Shown: positions 7,212 through 15,588 of the stretch, in pieces
How the letters are laid out: each line of letters begins with the position of its first letter
Numbering within the stretch: the first letter of the stretch is position 1
Source: Streptomyces bungoensis
Lineage (GTDB): Bacteria; Actinomycetota; Actinomycetes; Streptomycetales; Streptomycetaceae
Direction: 5' to 3'
DNA: 64,000 nucleotides
NCBI RefSeq assembly: GCF_001514215.1
Contig: NZ_KQ948856.1
Location: 124,001 to 188,000 of the forward strand
Notes under the pieces: generated by a model
What the model was told of the DNA's origin: nothing
What the model saw: only the letters and a program-made list of their open reading frames with translations
Database searches by the model: none
Program-made: the position numbers and the translations under genes

Positions 7212-8461
7212 CGGCCCGGTGGCTTCGCCGGCCGCGTGTAGTGGTCGGCGACCACGCGGGCCATCGCGCCGATCGGGTCGGCCGCCACGTCCCGGGCGGC
7301 GAAGAAGACGTGCCCGCGGACCTGCGGGCGGCCGGCGGCCAGGGTGAGGTGCCGGGAGAGTTCGGCCGGGTCCTGCCAGGCCGCGGGCTGTCCCGCGGCT
7401 CCGGCCTTGTACAGCGCCTCGCCGACGTAGAGCCGCGTCCGGGTGCCCCGCGCGACGTCCGCCCACCAGTCGACCAGTGTCGCGTAGTCGGCGGCGGGGA
7501 AGCCGATGTTCCAGTACAGCTGCGGCACGATGTAGTCGATCCAGCCCTCGCGCACCCAGGTGCGGGTGTCCGCGTACAGGTCGTCGTACGTCTGCACGCC
7601 CGCCCGGGTGTCCGAGCCGCGGGGGTCGGTGCCCGCGTTGCGCCACACGCCGAAAGGGCTGATCCCGAACCGGGTGCCGGGCCGGACCCGCCGGATGCCG
7701 GCCGCCGTCTCCCGCACCAGCCGGTCGATGTTGTCGCGGCGCCAGGCGGCCCGGTCGGGGAAGTCGCCGCCGTGGCGGTCGTAGGCGTCGTCGTCGTCGA
7801 AGGTCTGGCCGGCCACCGGGTACGGGTAGAAGTAGTCGTCGAAGTGGACGGCGTCGACCGGGTAGCGCGCGACCGCGTCGAGCATGGCCCGCTGCACGAA
7901 GGCGCGGACCTCGGGCAGGCCAGGGTCGTAGTAGAGCCTGCCGCCGTAGGCGACCACCCAGTCCGGGTGCCTGCGGGCCGGGTGCGAGGGGGCGAGCCGG
8001 CCCGGGTCGGCGTGGTTGGCGACACGGAAGGGGTTGAACCAGGCGTGCAGCTCCAGGCCGCGGGCGTGCGCCTCCCGCACGGCGGTGGCCAGCGGGTCCC
8101 AGCCGGGGTCCGTGCCCTGGGTGCCGGTGAGGTACTCCGACCACGGCTCGTACGGCGAGGGCCACAGGGCGTCCGCCGTGGGCCGCACCTGGAGCATCAC
8201 GGTGTTGAGCCGGTCGCGGACCGCCCGGTCCAGGTGGGCGGTCAGCTCCGCCCGCTGCTCGGCGGCCGGCAGCCCGGGCCGGGAGGGCCAGTCGCGGTTG
8301 GCCACCGTCGCCACCCACATCCCCCGCATCTCCGCGGCGGCCCGCCCGTGCCCTCCGTGCCCGGGCCGCTCCCGCGGCACCGCAGCGGCACCGTGGGCCG
8401 TCGCCAGGGTCGACAGCGCCGCCAGCGTGAACGCGCGCCGTGACATGCGCCCCATCGCCAC
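7208..8461 (-). CDS. Secreted family 10-like glycosidase (GHL10), Tat substrate
   Basis: 417 residues from GTG 8461; ATGs at 8455 and 8446 are alternatives. The N-terminus MSRRAFTLAALSTLA is a twin-arginine signal with an AHGAAA-type cleavage region. Residues about 45-340 form the GHL10 TIM barrel (PF02638): RGMWVATVANRDWP, VDAVHFDDYFYPYP with the acidic pair, FGISPFGVWRN, and YIVPQLYWNIGF. These enzymes act on extracellular glycans; the E. coli relative DigH cleaves denuded peptidoglycan glycan strands (established for that protein). A cell-wall role here is plausible but not shown. Confidence 0.9.
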   Translation of the reverse strand: MAMGRMSRRAFTLAALSTLATAHGAAAVPRERPGHGGHGRAAAEMRGMWVATVANRDWPSRPGLPAAEQRAELTAHLDRAVRDRLNTVMLQVRPTADALWPSPYEPWSEYLTGTQGTDPGWDPLATAVREAHARGLELHAWFNPFRVANHADPGRLAPSHPARRHPDWVVAYGGRLYYDPGLPEVRAFVQRAMLDAVARYPVDAVHFDDYFYPYPVAGQTFDDDDAYDRHGGDFPDRAAWRRDNIDRLVRETAAGIRRVRPGTRFGISPFGVWRNAGTDPRGSDTRAGVQTYDDLYADTRTWVREGWIDYIVPQLYWNIGFPAADYATLVDWWADVARGTRTRLYVGEALYKAGAAGQPAAWQDPAELSRHLTLAAGRPQVRGHVFFAARDVAADPIGAMARVVADHYTRPAKPPGR

Positions 8462-8636
8462 ACCCCCATACGCTTCGGATCCGCACCCTTACGGATCGTT
8501 TCCGCGCCCAAGGATGCACCCACCCGGACGATCGATCATCGATACTTGGCGGTAACGTGCACGATCGGAGCAGGCGCCGAACCCGGGGTCCTGCCACAGC
8601 CGGACACCACACCGGAGAACCAGCGAAGGGGACGAT

Positions 8637-9512
8637 GTGACGGGCATCCCAGCGGGAGACATTGCGCGCGTCGGAGTCGTGGGCTGCGGCCAGATGGGTG
8701 CGGGCATCGCCGAGGTGTGCGCCCGCGCGGGACTGGACGTGAAGGTCGCCGAGACCACCGGCGAGGCCCTGGAGATCGGCCGCACCCGGCTGTTCAACTC
8801 CCTGTCCAAGGCCGCCCAGCGCGGCAAGATCACCGAGGAGGAGCGGGACGACACGCAGGCGCGGCTGAGCTTCACCACGGACCTCGGGGAGTTCGCCGAC
8901 CGCGATCTGGTCATCGAGGCCGTCGTGGAGAACGAGCAGGTCAAGACCGAGATCTTCCAGGTGCTCGACCAGGTGGTGACCCGCCCGGACGCGATCCTGG
9001 CCTCCAACACCTCCTCGATCCCGCTGGTGAAGCTGGCGGTCGCCACCTCGCGGCCCGACCACGTCGTCGGCATCCACTTCTTCAACCCGGCCCCGGTGCA
9101 GCAGCTCGTCGAGCTGATCCCGGCGCTCACCACCTCCGAGGGCACCCTCGGCCGCGCCCAGCTCTTCGCCGAGAAGGTGCTCGGCAAGCACGCCATCCGC
9201 GCCCAGGACCGCTCCGGGTTCGTGGTGAACGCGCTGCTCGTGCCCTACCTGCTGTCCGCGATCCGCATGTTCGAGTCGGGCATCGCCAGCCGCGAGGACA
9301 TCGACAACGGCATGGAGATGGGCTGCGCCCACCCGATGGGCCCGCTGAAGCTGTCCGACCTGATCGGCCTGGACACCATCGTCTCCATCGCCAACTCCAT
9401 GTACGCCGAGTACAAGGAGCCGCTGTACGCCGCTCCCCCGCTGCTGCAGCGCATGGTCGAGGCGGGCCGGCTGGGCCGCAAGACCGGCTCGGGCTTCTAC
9501 ACCTACGGCTGA
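8637..9512 (+). CDS. 3-hydroxybutyryl-CoA / 3-hydroxyacyl-CoA dehydrogenase
   Basis: 291 residues from GTG 8637, with GAAGGGG 6 nt upstream. The Rossmann motif GVVGCGQMGAGIAEV lies at about 13-27. The catalytic His is in VVGIHFFNPAPV, with the Ser/Asn of the family nearby (ASNTSSIPL). The C-terminal dimer domain contains HPMGPLKLSDLIGLD and ends GRKTGSGFYTYG. It oxidises (S)-3-hydroxyacyl-CoA with NAD in fatty acid or polyhydroxybutyrate metabolism, or reduces acetoacetyl-CoA in butyryl-CoA supply. It is a stand-alone gene that diverges from the glycosidase and ends in a strong terminator. Confidence 0.93.
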   Translation: MTGIPAGDIARVGVVGCGQMGAGIAEVCARAGLDVKVAETTGEALEIGRTRLFNSLSKAAQRGKITEEERDDTQARLSFTTDLGEFADRDLVIEAVVENEQVKTEIFQVLDQVVTRPDAILASNTSSIPLVKLAVATSRPDHVVGIHFFNPAPVQQLVELIPALTTSEGTLGRAQLFAEKVLGKHAIRAQDRSGFVVNALLVPYLLSAIRMFESGIASREDIDNGMEMGCAHPMGPLKLSDLIGLDTIVSIANSMYAEYKEPLYAAPPLLQRMVEAGRLGRKTGSGFYTYG

Positions 9513-9517
9513 CCGCC

Positions 9518-9565
9518 GCACGCGAGGGGCCCGGCACCTGCCCTGGTGCCGGGCCCCTCGCGTGC
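9518..9565. terminator. Strong bidirectional hairpin
   Basis: A perfect 21-bp stem (9518-9538 with 9545-9565) with a 6-nt loop lies between the convergent dehydrogenase and NUDIX genes. There is no U-tract, as is usual in Streptomyces. Confidence 0.9.
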
Positions 9566-9584
9566 GCTCAGCCCCGCCGTGCCG

Positions 9585-10121
9585 TCAGCGGTCGGCGGGG
9601 CGCAGGTGGTGCAGCAGGAGTAACGCGGCCGCCATGTTGGCGGCCGGGACCTCCCCCCGGGCGATCAGGTCGGGCACGACCTTCAGGGGGACCCACTCCC
9701 GGCGGTCCGACTCGAAGTCGTCCACCGGGTGCCCGACGTAACGCGCCCTGTCGGACCAGTAGATGTGGTGCCGCGCGTCGCTGAGGCCGTTGGACGGCTC
9801 CACCGTCATGAGGTGGTGCAGGGGGCCCGGCCGCCAGCCGGTCTCCTCCTCCAGTTCCCGGGCGGCCGCGCTCGCGATGTCCTCGCCGTCCTCCACGACC
9901 CCGGCGGCCAGTTCCCAGCCCCAGCTGTCGGTGATGAACCGGTGGCGCCACAGGAGCAGGACCTCGCCCGCCCCGTTGACCACCGTGGCGACGGCGACCG
10001 GCCGCAGCCGGATCAGGAAGTGGTCGAGGTGCCGGCCGTCCGGCAGCTCGACATCTGCGAGATTGACGCGGAACCAGCGGTTTTCATACACAGTTTGTTC
10101 GTTCTGCTTCGTCCACTGCAC
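9585..10121 (-). CDS. NUDIX hydrolase with a TTA codon
   Basis: 178 residues from GTG 10121. The Nudix box reads GVVEDGEDIASAAARELEEE followed by TGW (about residues 74-96), the Mg-binding pyrophosphohydrolase signature. The N-terminal half resembles ADP-ribose pyrophosphatase-type proteins (NRWFRVNLADVELPDG, LIRLRPVAVATVV). It should hydrolyse nucleoside diphosphate derivatives in the cytoplasm. One leucine near the C-terminus (NMAAALLLLHHL) is encoded by TTA (complement of 9621-9623), so full translation should depend on the bldA tRNA. The 5' end is less GC-rich than neighbouring genes. Confidence 0.9.
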   Translation of the reverse strand: MQWTKQNEQTVYENRWFRVNLADVELPDGRHLDHFLIRLRPVAVATVVNGAGEVLLLWRHRFITDSWGWELAAGVVEDGEDIASAAARELEEETGWRPGPLHHLMTVEPSNGLSDARHHIYWSDRARYVGHPVDDFESDRREWVPLKVVPDLIARGEVPAANMAAALLLLHHLRPADR

Positions 10122-10186
10122 GGTTCTGCCACCTTCCGCCGAGTAAGGGGCAATATCGCAGCAGCGGCTGTGAACCCGCAGGGGGC

Positions 10187-11527
10187 CTACAGGGGTACGC
10201 GCAGTGCGCCGTCGATGAGTTCGGCGGCCTCGGTGGTCCCCGCCGAGCCGCAGCGCACCAGGTGCTCACGCACCGCGCGGAGCCGGTCGCGCAGCCGCTG
10301 CGACTCCATCCCGCGGGCCTGTTCCGCCATCTGTACGGCGGTGGCCACCGCCTTGTCCGCATTGCCCTGGCGCAGTTCGATCGTGCTGAGCATGGCGAGC
10401 CGGTGCACCCGGCCCCGGTCGTGCGCCGGGTTGCCCACCGCGGCGGTCGCGTGCTCCCCCGCGGCGGCCAGCTCCCCGAGGCTCAGCAGCGCCTCGGCGA
10501 CCTGGACGTTGACCAGGCCCGGCTGGACGTAGCCGGTCTCGTCGGGCTCGTACCCGCGCCGGATGCGTTCGGCGGCCGACTCGGCCCGGCGGATGCAGGA
10601 CAGCGCGGCGCTCGCGTCGCCGAGGTGGGCGTACGCCTTGGCCTGCATCGCGTACAGGTCGGAGGCGAGGGCCGGGGTGATGTGCCGGCCGGCCGCGCGC
10701 AGCGCGGCCTCGGCGAAGGCGACGGCCTGCCGGTGCTCCCGCATGAACAGCGACTGGTTGACCAGCAGCGCGATGACGTACGCGCCGAGTCCGCGGTCCC
10801 CGCTGGCCTTCGCCAGCCGCAGTGCCTGGTGGAAGTAGCGCTGCGCGAGTCCGTGCGCGTCGGAGTCGTACGCGCAGATACCGGCGATCGCCACCAACCC
10901 ACCCGTGGCGCGGTGCAGTTGACGGCCCGTGGCATCGGTGTAGCTGCCGCGCAGCAGCGGGGCCGCCTCGGCGTTGAGGAAGCCGACGACGCGGGTCCGC
11001 GTCGCGACGCCGCCGGCCTTGCGGTACATCTGCTCGTAGTGCGTGCGGGCCGCGCGCAGCATCTCCAGGTCGGCCGCCGTCACCCGGTGCCGGCCGCCGC
11101 GCGAGACGTCCACGTCCTCGGGCGGGTTCTCCCACTCCCACACCGGCATGACGGCGGGCGTCCCCGTGACGGCGGGAGCGCCGAGGACGTGCGGGCGCTG
11201 CTGCTCGTCGGAGCGCCACAGGGCGGTGGCCCGCTCCACGAACCCGGAGAGGGAACCGGTGTGCGGGGTGCTCGGCTCCCCCGGCACGCCCAGGCCGATG
11301 TCGTCCAGCGTGACCGGCCGGTGCAGCCGGGCCGCGAGCACCTCGCAGATCAGGTCGGGCACCTGGCCCCGGGGCCGCTGCCCCTTCAGCCACCGGGCCA
11401 CGGCCGTGTGCTCGTAGCGCAGTGCGAGGCCGCGTCCGCGGCCCGCCTGGTTGACGTGGGCGGCGAGACCCGCGTGCGAGATCCCCGCCTCGTCCAGGAT
11501 CGCGTCCAGAAGAGTGTTGGGCTGCAT
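10187..11527 (-). CDS. Regulatory protein with N-terminal DNA-binding-like region and TPR repeats
   Basis: 446 residues from ATG 11527. Residues about 1-75 (ISHAGLAAHVNQAG, YEHTAVARWLKGQRPRG) form the atypical helix-turn-helix seen in a large Streptomyces family that includes the antibiotic/sporulation regulator NsdA and relatives. The rest is alpha-helical with several TPR-like repeats (AQRYFHQALRLAKASGDRGLG; AYAHLGDASAALSCIRRAE; HRLAMLSTIELRQGNADKAV), suggesting a peptide or protein partner. There is no signal peptide. It stands alone, downstream of a 260-bp spacer that also carries the pheT terminator. The function is inferred from family only. Confidence 0.8.
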   Translation of the reverse strand: MQPNTLLDAILDEAGISHAGLAAHVNQAGRGRGLALRYEHTAVARWLKGQRPRGQVPDLICEVLAARLHRPVTLDDIGLGVPGEPSTPHTGSLSGFVERATALWRSDEQQRPHVLGAPAVTGTPAVMPVWEWENPPEDVDVSRGGRHRVTAADLEMLRAARTHYEQMYRKAGGVATRTRVVGFLNAEAAPLLRGSYTDATGRQLHRATGGLVAIAGICAYDSDAHGLAQRYFHQALRLAKASGDRGLGAYVIALLVNQSLFMREHRQAVAFAEAALRAAGRHITPALASDLYAMQAKAYAHLGDASAALSCIRRAESAAERIRRGYEPDETGYVQPGLVNVQVAEALLSLGELAAAGEHATAAVGNPAHDRGRVHRLAMLSTIELRQGNADKAVATAVQMAEQARGMESQRLRDRLRAVREHLVRCGSAGTTEAAELIDGALRVPL

Positions 11528-11718
11528 CGATGCCCCCCGAGTGCGCCAGGTGCGCCCAGCGTAGTGGCCCGGCTTTCACACGGGGTGTGAACGGAGTGCG
11601 CGCACCCGCACCGTGTGCGCACTGTCGCGGAGAGTGGCGCACCGGTTGACTGGACTGCCCGGTCAAGCCGCCGGCTCCCCCTCATCAAGCGGTGGCTTGG
11701 CCGGGCACCTCCCGGACA

Positions 11719-11762
11719 CGACGGCGGCGGACCGGCCCCGAAGGGCCGGTCCGCCGCCGTCG
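11719..11762. terminator. pheT terminator
   Basis: A perfect 20-bp stem (11719-11738 with 11743-11762) closed by a CGAA tetraloop lies 25 nt past the pheT stop. It probably ends the pheST transcript. Confidence 0.9.
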
Positions 11763-11786
11763 GTGTGTGTCCGCGCCGGTGTGCGG

Positions 11787-14300
11787 CTAGCCGCGCAGGA
11801 CCGCTCCCGTCCGCTCGCCCGCGAGGGCGACCGCCGCGTCGCGGGCGGCCGACGCCTCGTCCACGGTCAGCGTCCGGTCCGCCGCGCGGAACCGCAGCGC
11901 GTAGGCGAGGGACTTGCTCCCGTCGCCCAGCTGCTCCGCGTTCTCGTACACGTCGAACAGCCGGATGGACTCCAGGAGTTCGCCCGCGCCCTCGCGCAGG
12001 GCGGCCTCGACCTCCGCGGCCGGGACCGGCTTGTCGACGACGAGCGCGACGTCCTGCGTGGCGACCGGGAACGTGGAGATGCTCGGGGCCCGCACCGGGC
12101 CGTCGGCGGCCGCCTCCAGCGCGTCCAGGTCCAGCTCCATCGCGCAGGCGCGCTCGGGCAGGCCGAGGGCCTTGAGGACCCGCGGGTGCAGTTCGCCCGC
12201 GTGGCCGACGACCCGCTCGGTGCCGTCGGTGACGACCACGAGTTCGGCGCAGCGGCCGGGGTGCCAGGGACCGTACTGGCCCTTGCGGACGATCAGGTCG
12301 GCACCGGCCTCGCGGGCGACGACGCGCCCGGCCTCGACCGCGTCGGCCCAGCCGGCCGGGCGGCCCCTGCCCCACCAGCCGGCCTGCTCGCGGGCGCCGG
12401 CCAGGACGACGGCGACGTGCCGGGGCTGCTCGGGCAGCACGCCGTCCAGCGACGCGATCTCCTCGTCGGTGGGGCGCCGGTCCACGGGCAGGTGGGCGGC
12501 GATCCGCTGCTCGCCCCGCGGGTGGAAGACCAGCCCGGTCTCGAACAGGGCCAGGTCGTGCGAGCCGCGGCCGTCGTTGCGCCGCAGGGCGCCGAGCAGG
12601 CCCGGCAGCAGCGTCGTGCGCAGCGCGGGCTCCTCGTCGCTGAGCGGGTTGCTCAGCTTGGCGACACGGCGGGCCGGGTCGTCCTTGTCGAGGCCGAGGT
12701 GGTCGAAGACCTGCTCGCCGACGAAGGGGTAGTTCGGCGCCTCGACGTAGCCCGCGCCCGCCAGGGCCCGGCCGACACGGCGGTGCAGCCGCTGGCGGTG
12801 GGTCAGGCCGCGACCCGAGGGGAGCCGGGGCAGCGTGGAGGGCAGGTTCTCGTAGCCCTCCAGGCGGATGACCTCCTCCGCCAGGTCGTTGGCCTCGGCG
12901 AGGTCGGGCCGCCAGGACGGGACGGTGACGACCAGTTCGTCCTGGCCGAGGACGTCGCAGCCGATCTCCTGGAGGCGGCGTACGACGGTCTCGCGGCCGT
13001 AGACGACACCCGCGACCCGGTCCGGGTGGTCCGCCGGGACGGTGATGGTGTGCGGGGCCGAGGGCGCGCTGATCTGCGTGACGCCGGCCTCGGCGGTGCC
13101 GCCCGCGAGGAGGACCAGCAGGTCCACGGTGCGCTGCGCGGCGGCCGCGGCGGCCTGCGGGTCGACGCCCCGCTCGAAGCGGCGGGAGGCCTCCGAGGAC
13201 AGCCTGTGGCGGCGGGCCGTACGGGCGATCGAGACGGCGTCGAAGTGGGCGGCCTCGATGACGACGTCGGTCGTGGCGTTCTCGACGTCGTCGTGGTCGG
13301 CGATCTCCGTGTTGGCGCCGCCCATGACGCCGGCCAGGCCGATCGGGCCGCGCTCGTCGGTGATGACCAGGTCCTCGGAGTGCAGCGTGCGCTCGGTGCC
13401 GTCGAGGGTGACGAGCTTCTCGCCCTCCGCGGCCCGGCGCACGCCGATCGGGCCCTGGACCAGGTTCCGGTCGTAGGCGTGCAGCGGCTGGCCGAGCTCC
13501 ATCATCACGTAGTTCGTGACGTCGACGGCGAGCGAGATCGGGCGCATGCCGACCTTCTGCAGCCGGCGCTGCAGCCAGATCGGGGAGCGGGCCTCGGGGC
13601 TCAGACCGGTGACGGTGCGCGCGGTGAAGCGGTCGCAGCCGTGCGGGTCGGAGACCTGGACCGGGTACCCGAAGGCGTTCGGGGCGGGCACGTCCAGCAG
13701 GGCCGGGTCGCTGAGCGGCAGGCCGTAGGCGATGGCGGTCTCGCGGGCGACGCCGCGGATGGACAGGCAGTCGCCGCGGTTGGCGGTGACGGCGATGTCC
13801 AGGACCTCGTCGACCAGCTCCAGCAGCTCGACGGCGTCCTTGCCGACCTCGGTCTCCGGCGGCAGCACGATGATGCCGTGGCTGCCGTCGTCGCCCATGC
13901 CCAGCTCGTGGCTGGAGCAGATCATGCCGTGGGAGGTCTTCCCGTAGGTCTTGCGGGCGGCGATGGAGAAGCCGCCGGGCAGCGTGGCGCCGGGCAGGAC
14001 CACGACGACCTTGTCGCCGACGGCGAAGTTGCGGGCGCCGCAGACGATCTCCTGGGGCTCACCGGTGCCGTTGGCCCGGCCGACGTCGACGGTGCAGAAC
14101 CGGATCGGCTTCTTGAAGCCCTCCAGCTCCTCGATGGTCAGCACCTGGCCGACGACGAGCGGCCCCTTGAGGTCGGCGCCGAGCTGCTCGACGGTCTCCA
14201 CCTCGAGGCCGGCCGAAATGAGCTTGGCCTGGACGTCGCGCCCGGTCTCCGTCGCCGGCAGGTCGACGTACTCCCGCAGCCAAGAAAGCGGGACCCGCAT
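11787..14300 (-). CDS. pheT: Phenylalanyl-tRNA synthetase beta subunit
   Basis: 837 residues, full length. Domains in order: N-terminal region MRVPLSWLREYVDLP, EMAP-type tRNA-binding domain (about 40-155, CGARNFAVGDKVVVVLPGA), B3/4 editing domain (about 200-380), B5 helix-turn-helix (about 400-475), the beta synthetase core, and a C-terminal ferredoxin-fold anticodon-binding domain (about 745-837, STFPVATQDVALVV). With PheS it forms the alpha2-beta2 enzyme that charges tRNA-Phe. Its ATG shares one base with the pheS TGA (TGATG at 14302-14298), so the subunits are translationally coupled. Confidence 0.98.
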   Translation of the reverse strand: MRVPLSWLREYVDLPATETGRDVQAKLISAGLEVETVEQLGADLKGPLVVGQVLTIEELEGFKKPIRFCTVDVGRANGTGEPQEIVCGARNFAVGDKVVVVLPGATLPGGFSIAARKTYGKTSHGMICSSHELGMGDDGSHGIIVLPPETEVGKDAVELLELVDEVLDIAVTANRGDCLSIRGVARETAIAYGLPLSDPALLDVPAPNAFGYPVQVSDPHGCDRFTARTVTGLSPEARSPIWLQRRLQKVGMRPISLAVDVTNYVMMELGQPLHAYDRNLVQGPIGVRRAAEGEKLVTLDGTERTLHSEDLVITDERGPIGLAGVMGGANTEIADHDDVENATTDVVIEAAHFDAVSIARTARRHRLSSEASRRFERGVDPQAAAAAAQRTVDLLVLLAGGTAEAGVTQISAPSAPHTITVPADHPDRVAGVVYGRETVVRRLQEIGCDVLGQDELVVTVPSWRPDLAEANDLAEEVIRLEGYENLPSTLPRLPSGRGLTHRQRLHRRVGRALAGAGYVEAPNYPFVGEQVFDHLGLDKDDPARRVAKLSNPLSDEEPALRTTLLPGLLGALRRNDGRGSHDLALFETGLVFHPRGEQRIAAHLPVDRRPTDEEIASLDGVLPEQPRHVAVVLAGAREQAGWWGRGRPAGWADAVEAGRVVAREAGADLIVRKGQYGPWHPGRCAELVVVTDGTERVVGHAGELHPRVLKALGLPERACAMELDLDALEAAADGPVRAPSISTFPVATQDVALVVDKPVPAAEVEAALREGAGELLESIRLFDVYENAEQLGDGSKSLAYALRFRAADRTLTVDEASAARDAAVALAGERTGAVLRG

Positions 14301-15421
14301 CAGATCTCCATCCCGAACGGCCGGGTGAACCGGACGTCACCCTCGACCATGTCTCGCATGTCCTCGACGTTGTGGCGGAACATCAGCATCCGCTCGATGC
14401 CGAACCCGAAGGCGAAGCCGCTGTACTTCTCCGGGTCGACGCCGCAGGCGGCCAGCACCTTGGGGTTGACCATGCCGCAGCCGCCCAGCTCGATCCAGCC
14501 CTCGCTGGAGCAGGTGCGGCAGGGCCGGTCGGGGTTGCCGACGGACTCGCCGCGGCAGACGTAGCACACCATGTCCATCTCGGCGGACGGCTCGGTGAAC
14601 GGGAAGAAGTTCGGCCGCAGCCGGGTCTTCATGCCCTCGCCGAACAGCGACTGGACCATGTGGTCCAGGGTGCCCTTGAGGTCGGCCATGGTCAGGCCCT
14701 CGTCGACGGCGAGCAGCTCGACCTGGTGGAAGACCGGGGTGTGGGTGGCGTCCAGCTCGTCGGTGCGGTACACCCGGCCGGGGCAGATCACGTAGACCGG
14801 CAGCTCGCGGCCGAGCAGCGAGCGGATCTGCACGGGCGAGGTGTGGGTGCGCAGGACGACGCCGGACTCGGTGCCGCCGCCCCCGCCCTGCACGAAGAAG
14901 GTGTCGGCCTCGCCGCGGGCCGGGTGGTCCGGGCCGATGTTGAGGGCGTCGAAGTTGAACCACTCGGCCTCGACCTCGGGGCCCTCGGCGACCTCGTAGC
15001 CCATGGCGACGAAGACGTCCTCGATGCGTTCCGAGAGCGTGGTCAGCGGATGGCGGGCGCCCGCCGGGACGCGGTCGTGCGGCAGCGTGACGTCGACGTC
15101 CTCCTCGACGAGCACGCGGGCGTCCCGCTCGGCCTCGAGCTCGGCCTGGCGGCCGGCGAGCGCCTTGTTGACGGCGCCGCGGGCCATGCCGACGCGCTTG
15201 CCGGCGTCGGCCTTGGCGTGCGGGGGCAGGGCGCCGATCTCGCGGTTGGCGAGGGCCAGCGGGGAGGCGGGGCCGGTGTGGGCGACCTTGGCCTCGTGGA
15301 GCGCGTCGAGGGAGTCCGCGGCGGCGAAGGCGGCGAGCGCCTCGTCCCGCATGCGCTCGATCTCTTCCGGTTTCAACGCCTCGACCTCTACAGGGTCGTA
15401 CGACTTATTCGGTGCCGACAT
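14300..15421 (-). CDS. pheS: Phenylalanyl-tRNA synthetase alpha subunit
   Basis: 373 residues from ATG 15421 (MSAPNKSYDPVEVEAL), with GGGAAGAG just upstream; the frame extends further up but lacks homology. An N-terminal coiled-coil (about 15-100) binds tRNA. The class II core carries motif 2 (GRVYRTDELDATHTPVFHQVE) and motif 3 (FAFGFGIERMLMFRHNVEDM). The Cys pairs around 310-325 (CYVCRGES, CRTCSSEGW) are a zinc-binding insertion seen in actinobacterial PheS. It is the first gene of the pheST operon, transcribed away from a divergent-free 167-bp leader region. Confidence 0.98.
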   Translation of the reverse strand: MSAPNKSYDPVEVEALKPEEIERMRDEALAAFAAADSLDALHEAKVAHTGPASPLALANREIGALPPHAKADAGKRVGMARGAVNKALAGRQAELEAERDARVLVEEDVDVTLPHDRVPAGARHPLTTLSERIEDVFVAMGYEVAEGPEVEAEWFNFDALNIGPDHPARGEADTFFVQGGGGGTESGVVLRTHTSPVQIRSLLGRELPVYVICPGRVYRTDELDATHTPVFHQVELLAVDEGLTMADLKGTLDHMVQSLFGEGMKTRLRPNFFPFTEPSAEMDMVCYVCRGESVGNPDRPCRTCSSEGWIELGGCGMVNPKVLAACGVDPEKYSGFAFGFGIERMLMFRHNVEDMRDMVEGDVRFTRPFGMEI

Positions 15422-15470
15422 CTCTTCCCGTGCTTCCGATTGGCTGGCGGACGGTCCCGTCACCGACTCC

Positions 15471-15499
15471 GGGCCCACTGGCGGGCCCGCTGTGGGCCC
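15471..15499 (-). promoter_or_regulatory. Possible alternative hairpins in the pheS leader
   Basis: Three GGGCCC motifs (15471, 15483, 15494) lie 50-80 nt upstream of pheS. GGGCCCAC pairs with GTGGGCCC (15471-15478 with 15492-15499), while the middle copy is itself within the palindrome GCGGGCCCGC. The pairings are mutually exclusive. No Phe-rich leader peptide or T-box elements are visible, so regulation is only a possibility. Confidence 0.3.
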
Positions 15500-15588
15500 C
15501 CTGCGGCTTCCTGCGGACCGTGAAGGACACAAAGGTGCCAAAGGCCGAGTCTAACGGGGTGGAGGAACGCGAATGCGCCCGTGGGCCA

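Noticed and set aside
15422..15588. Phe leader peptide or T-box controlling pheST
   Set aside because: No short frame rich in Phe codons and no T-box/specifier elements were found in the leader; only GGGCCC hairpins remain.
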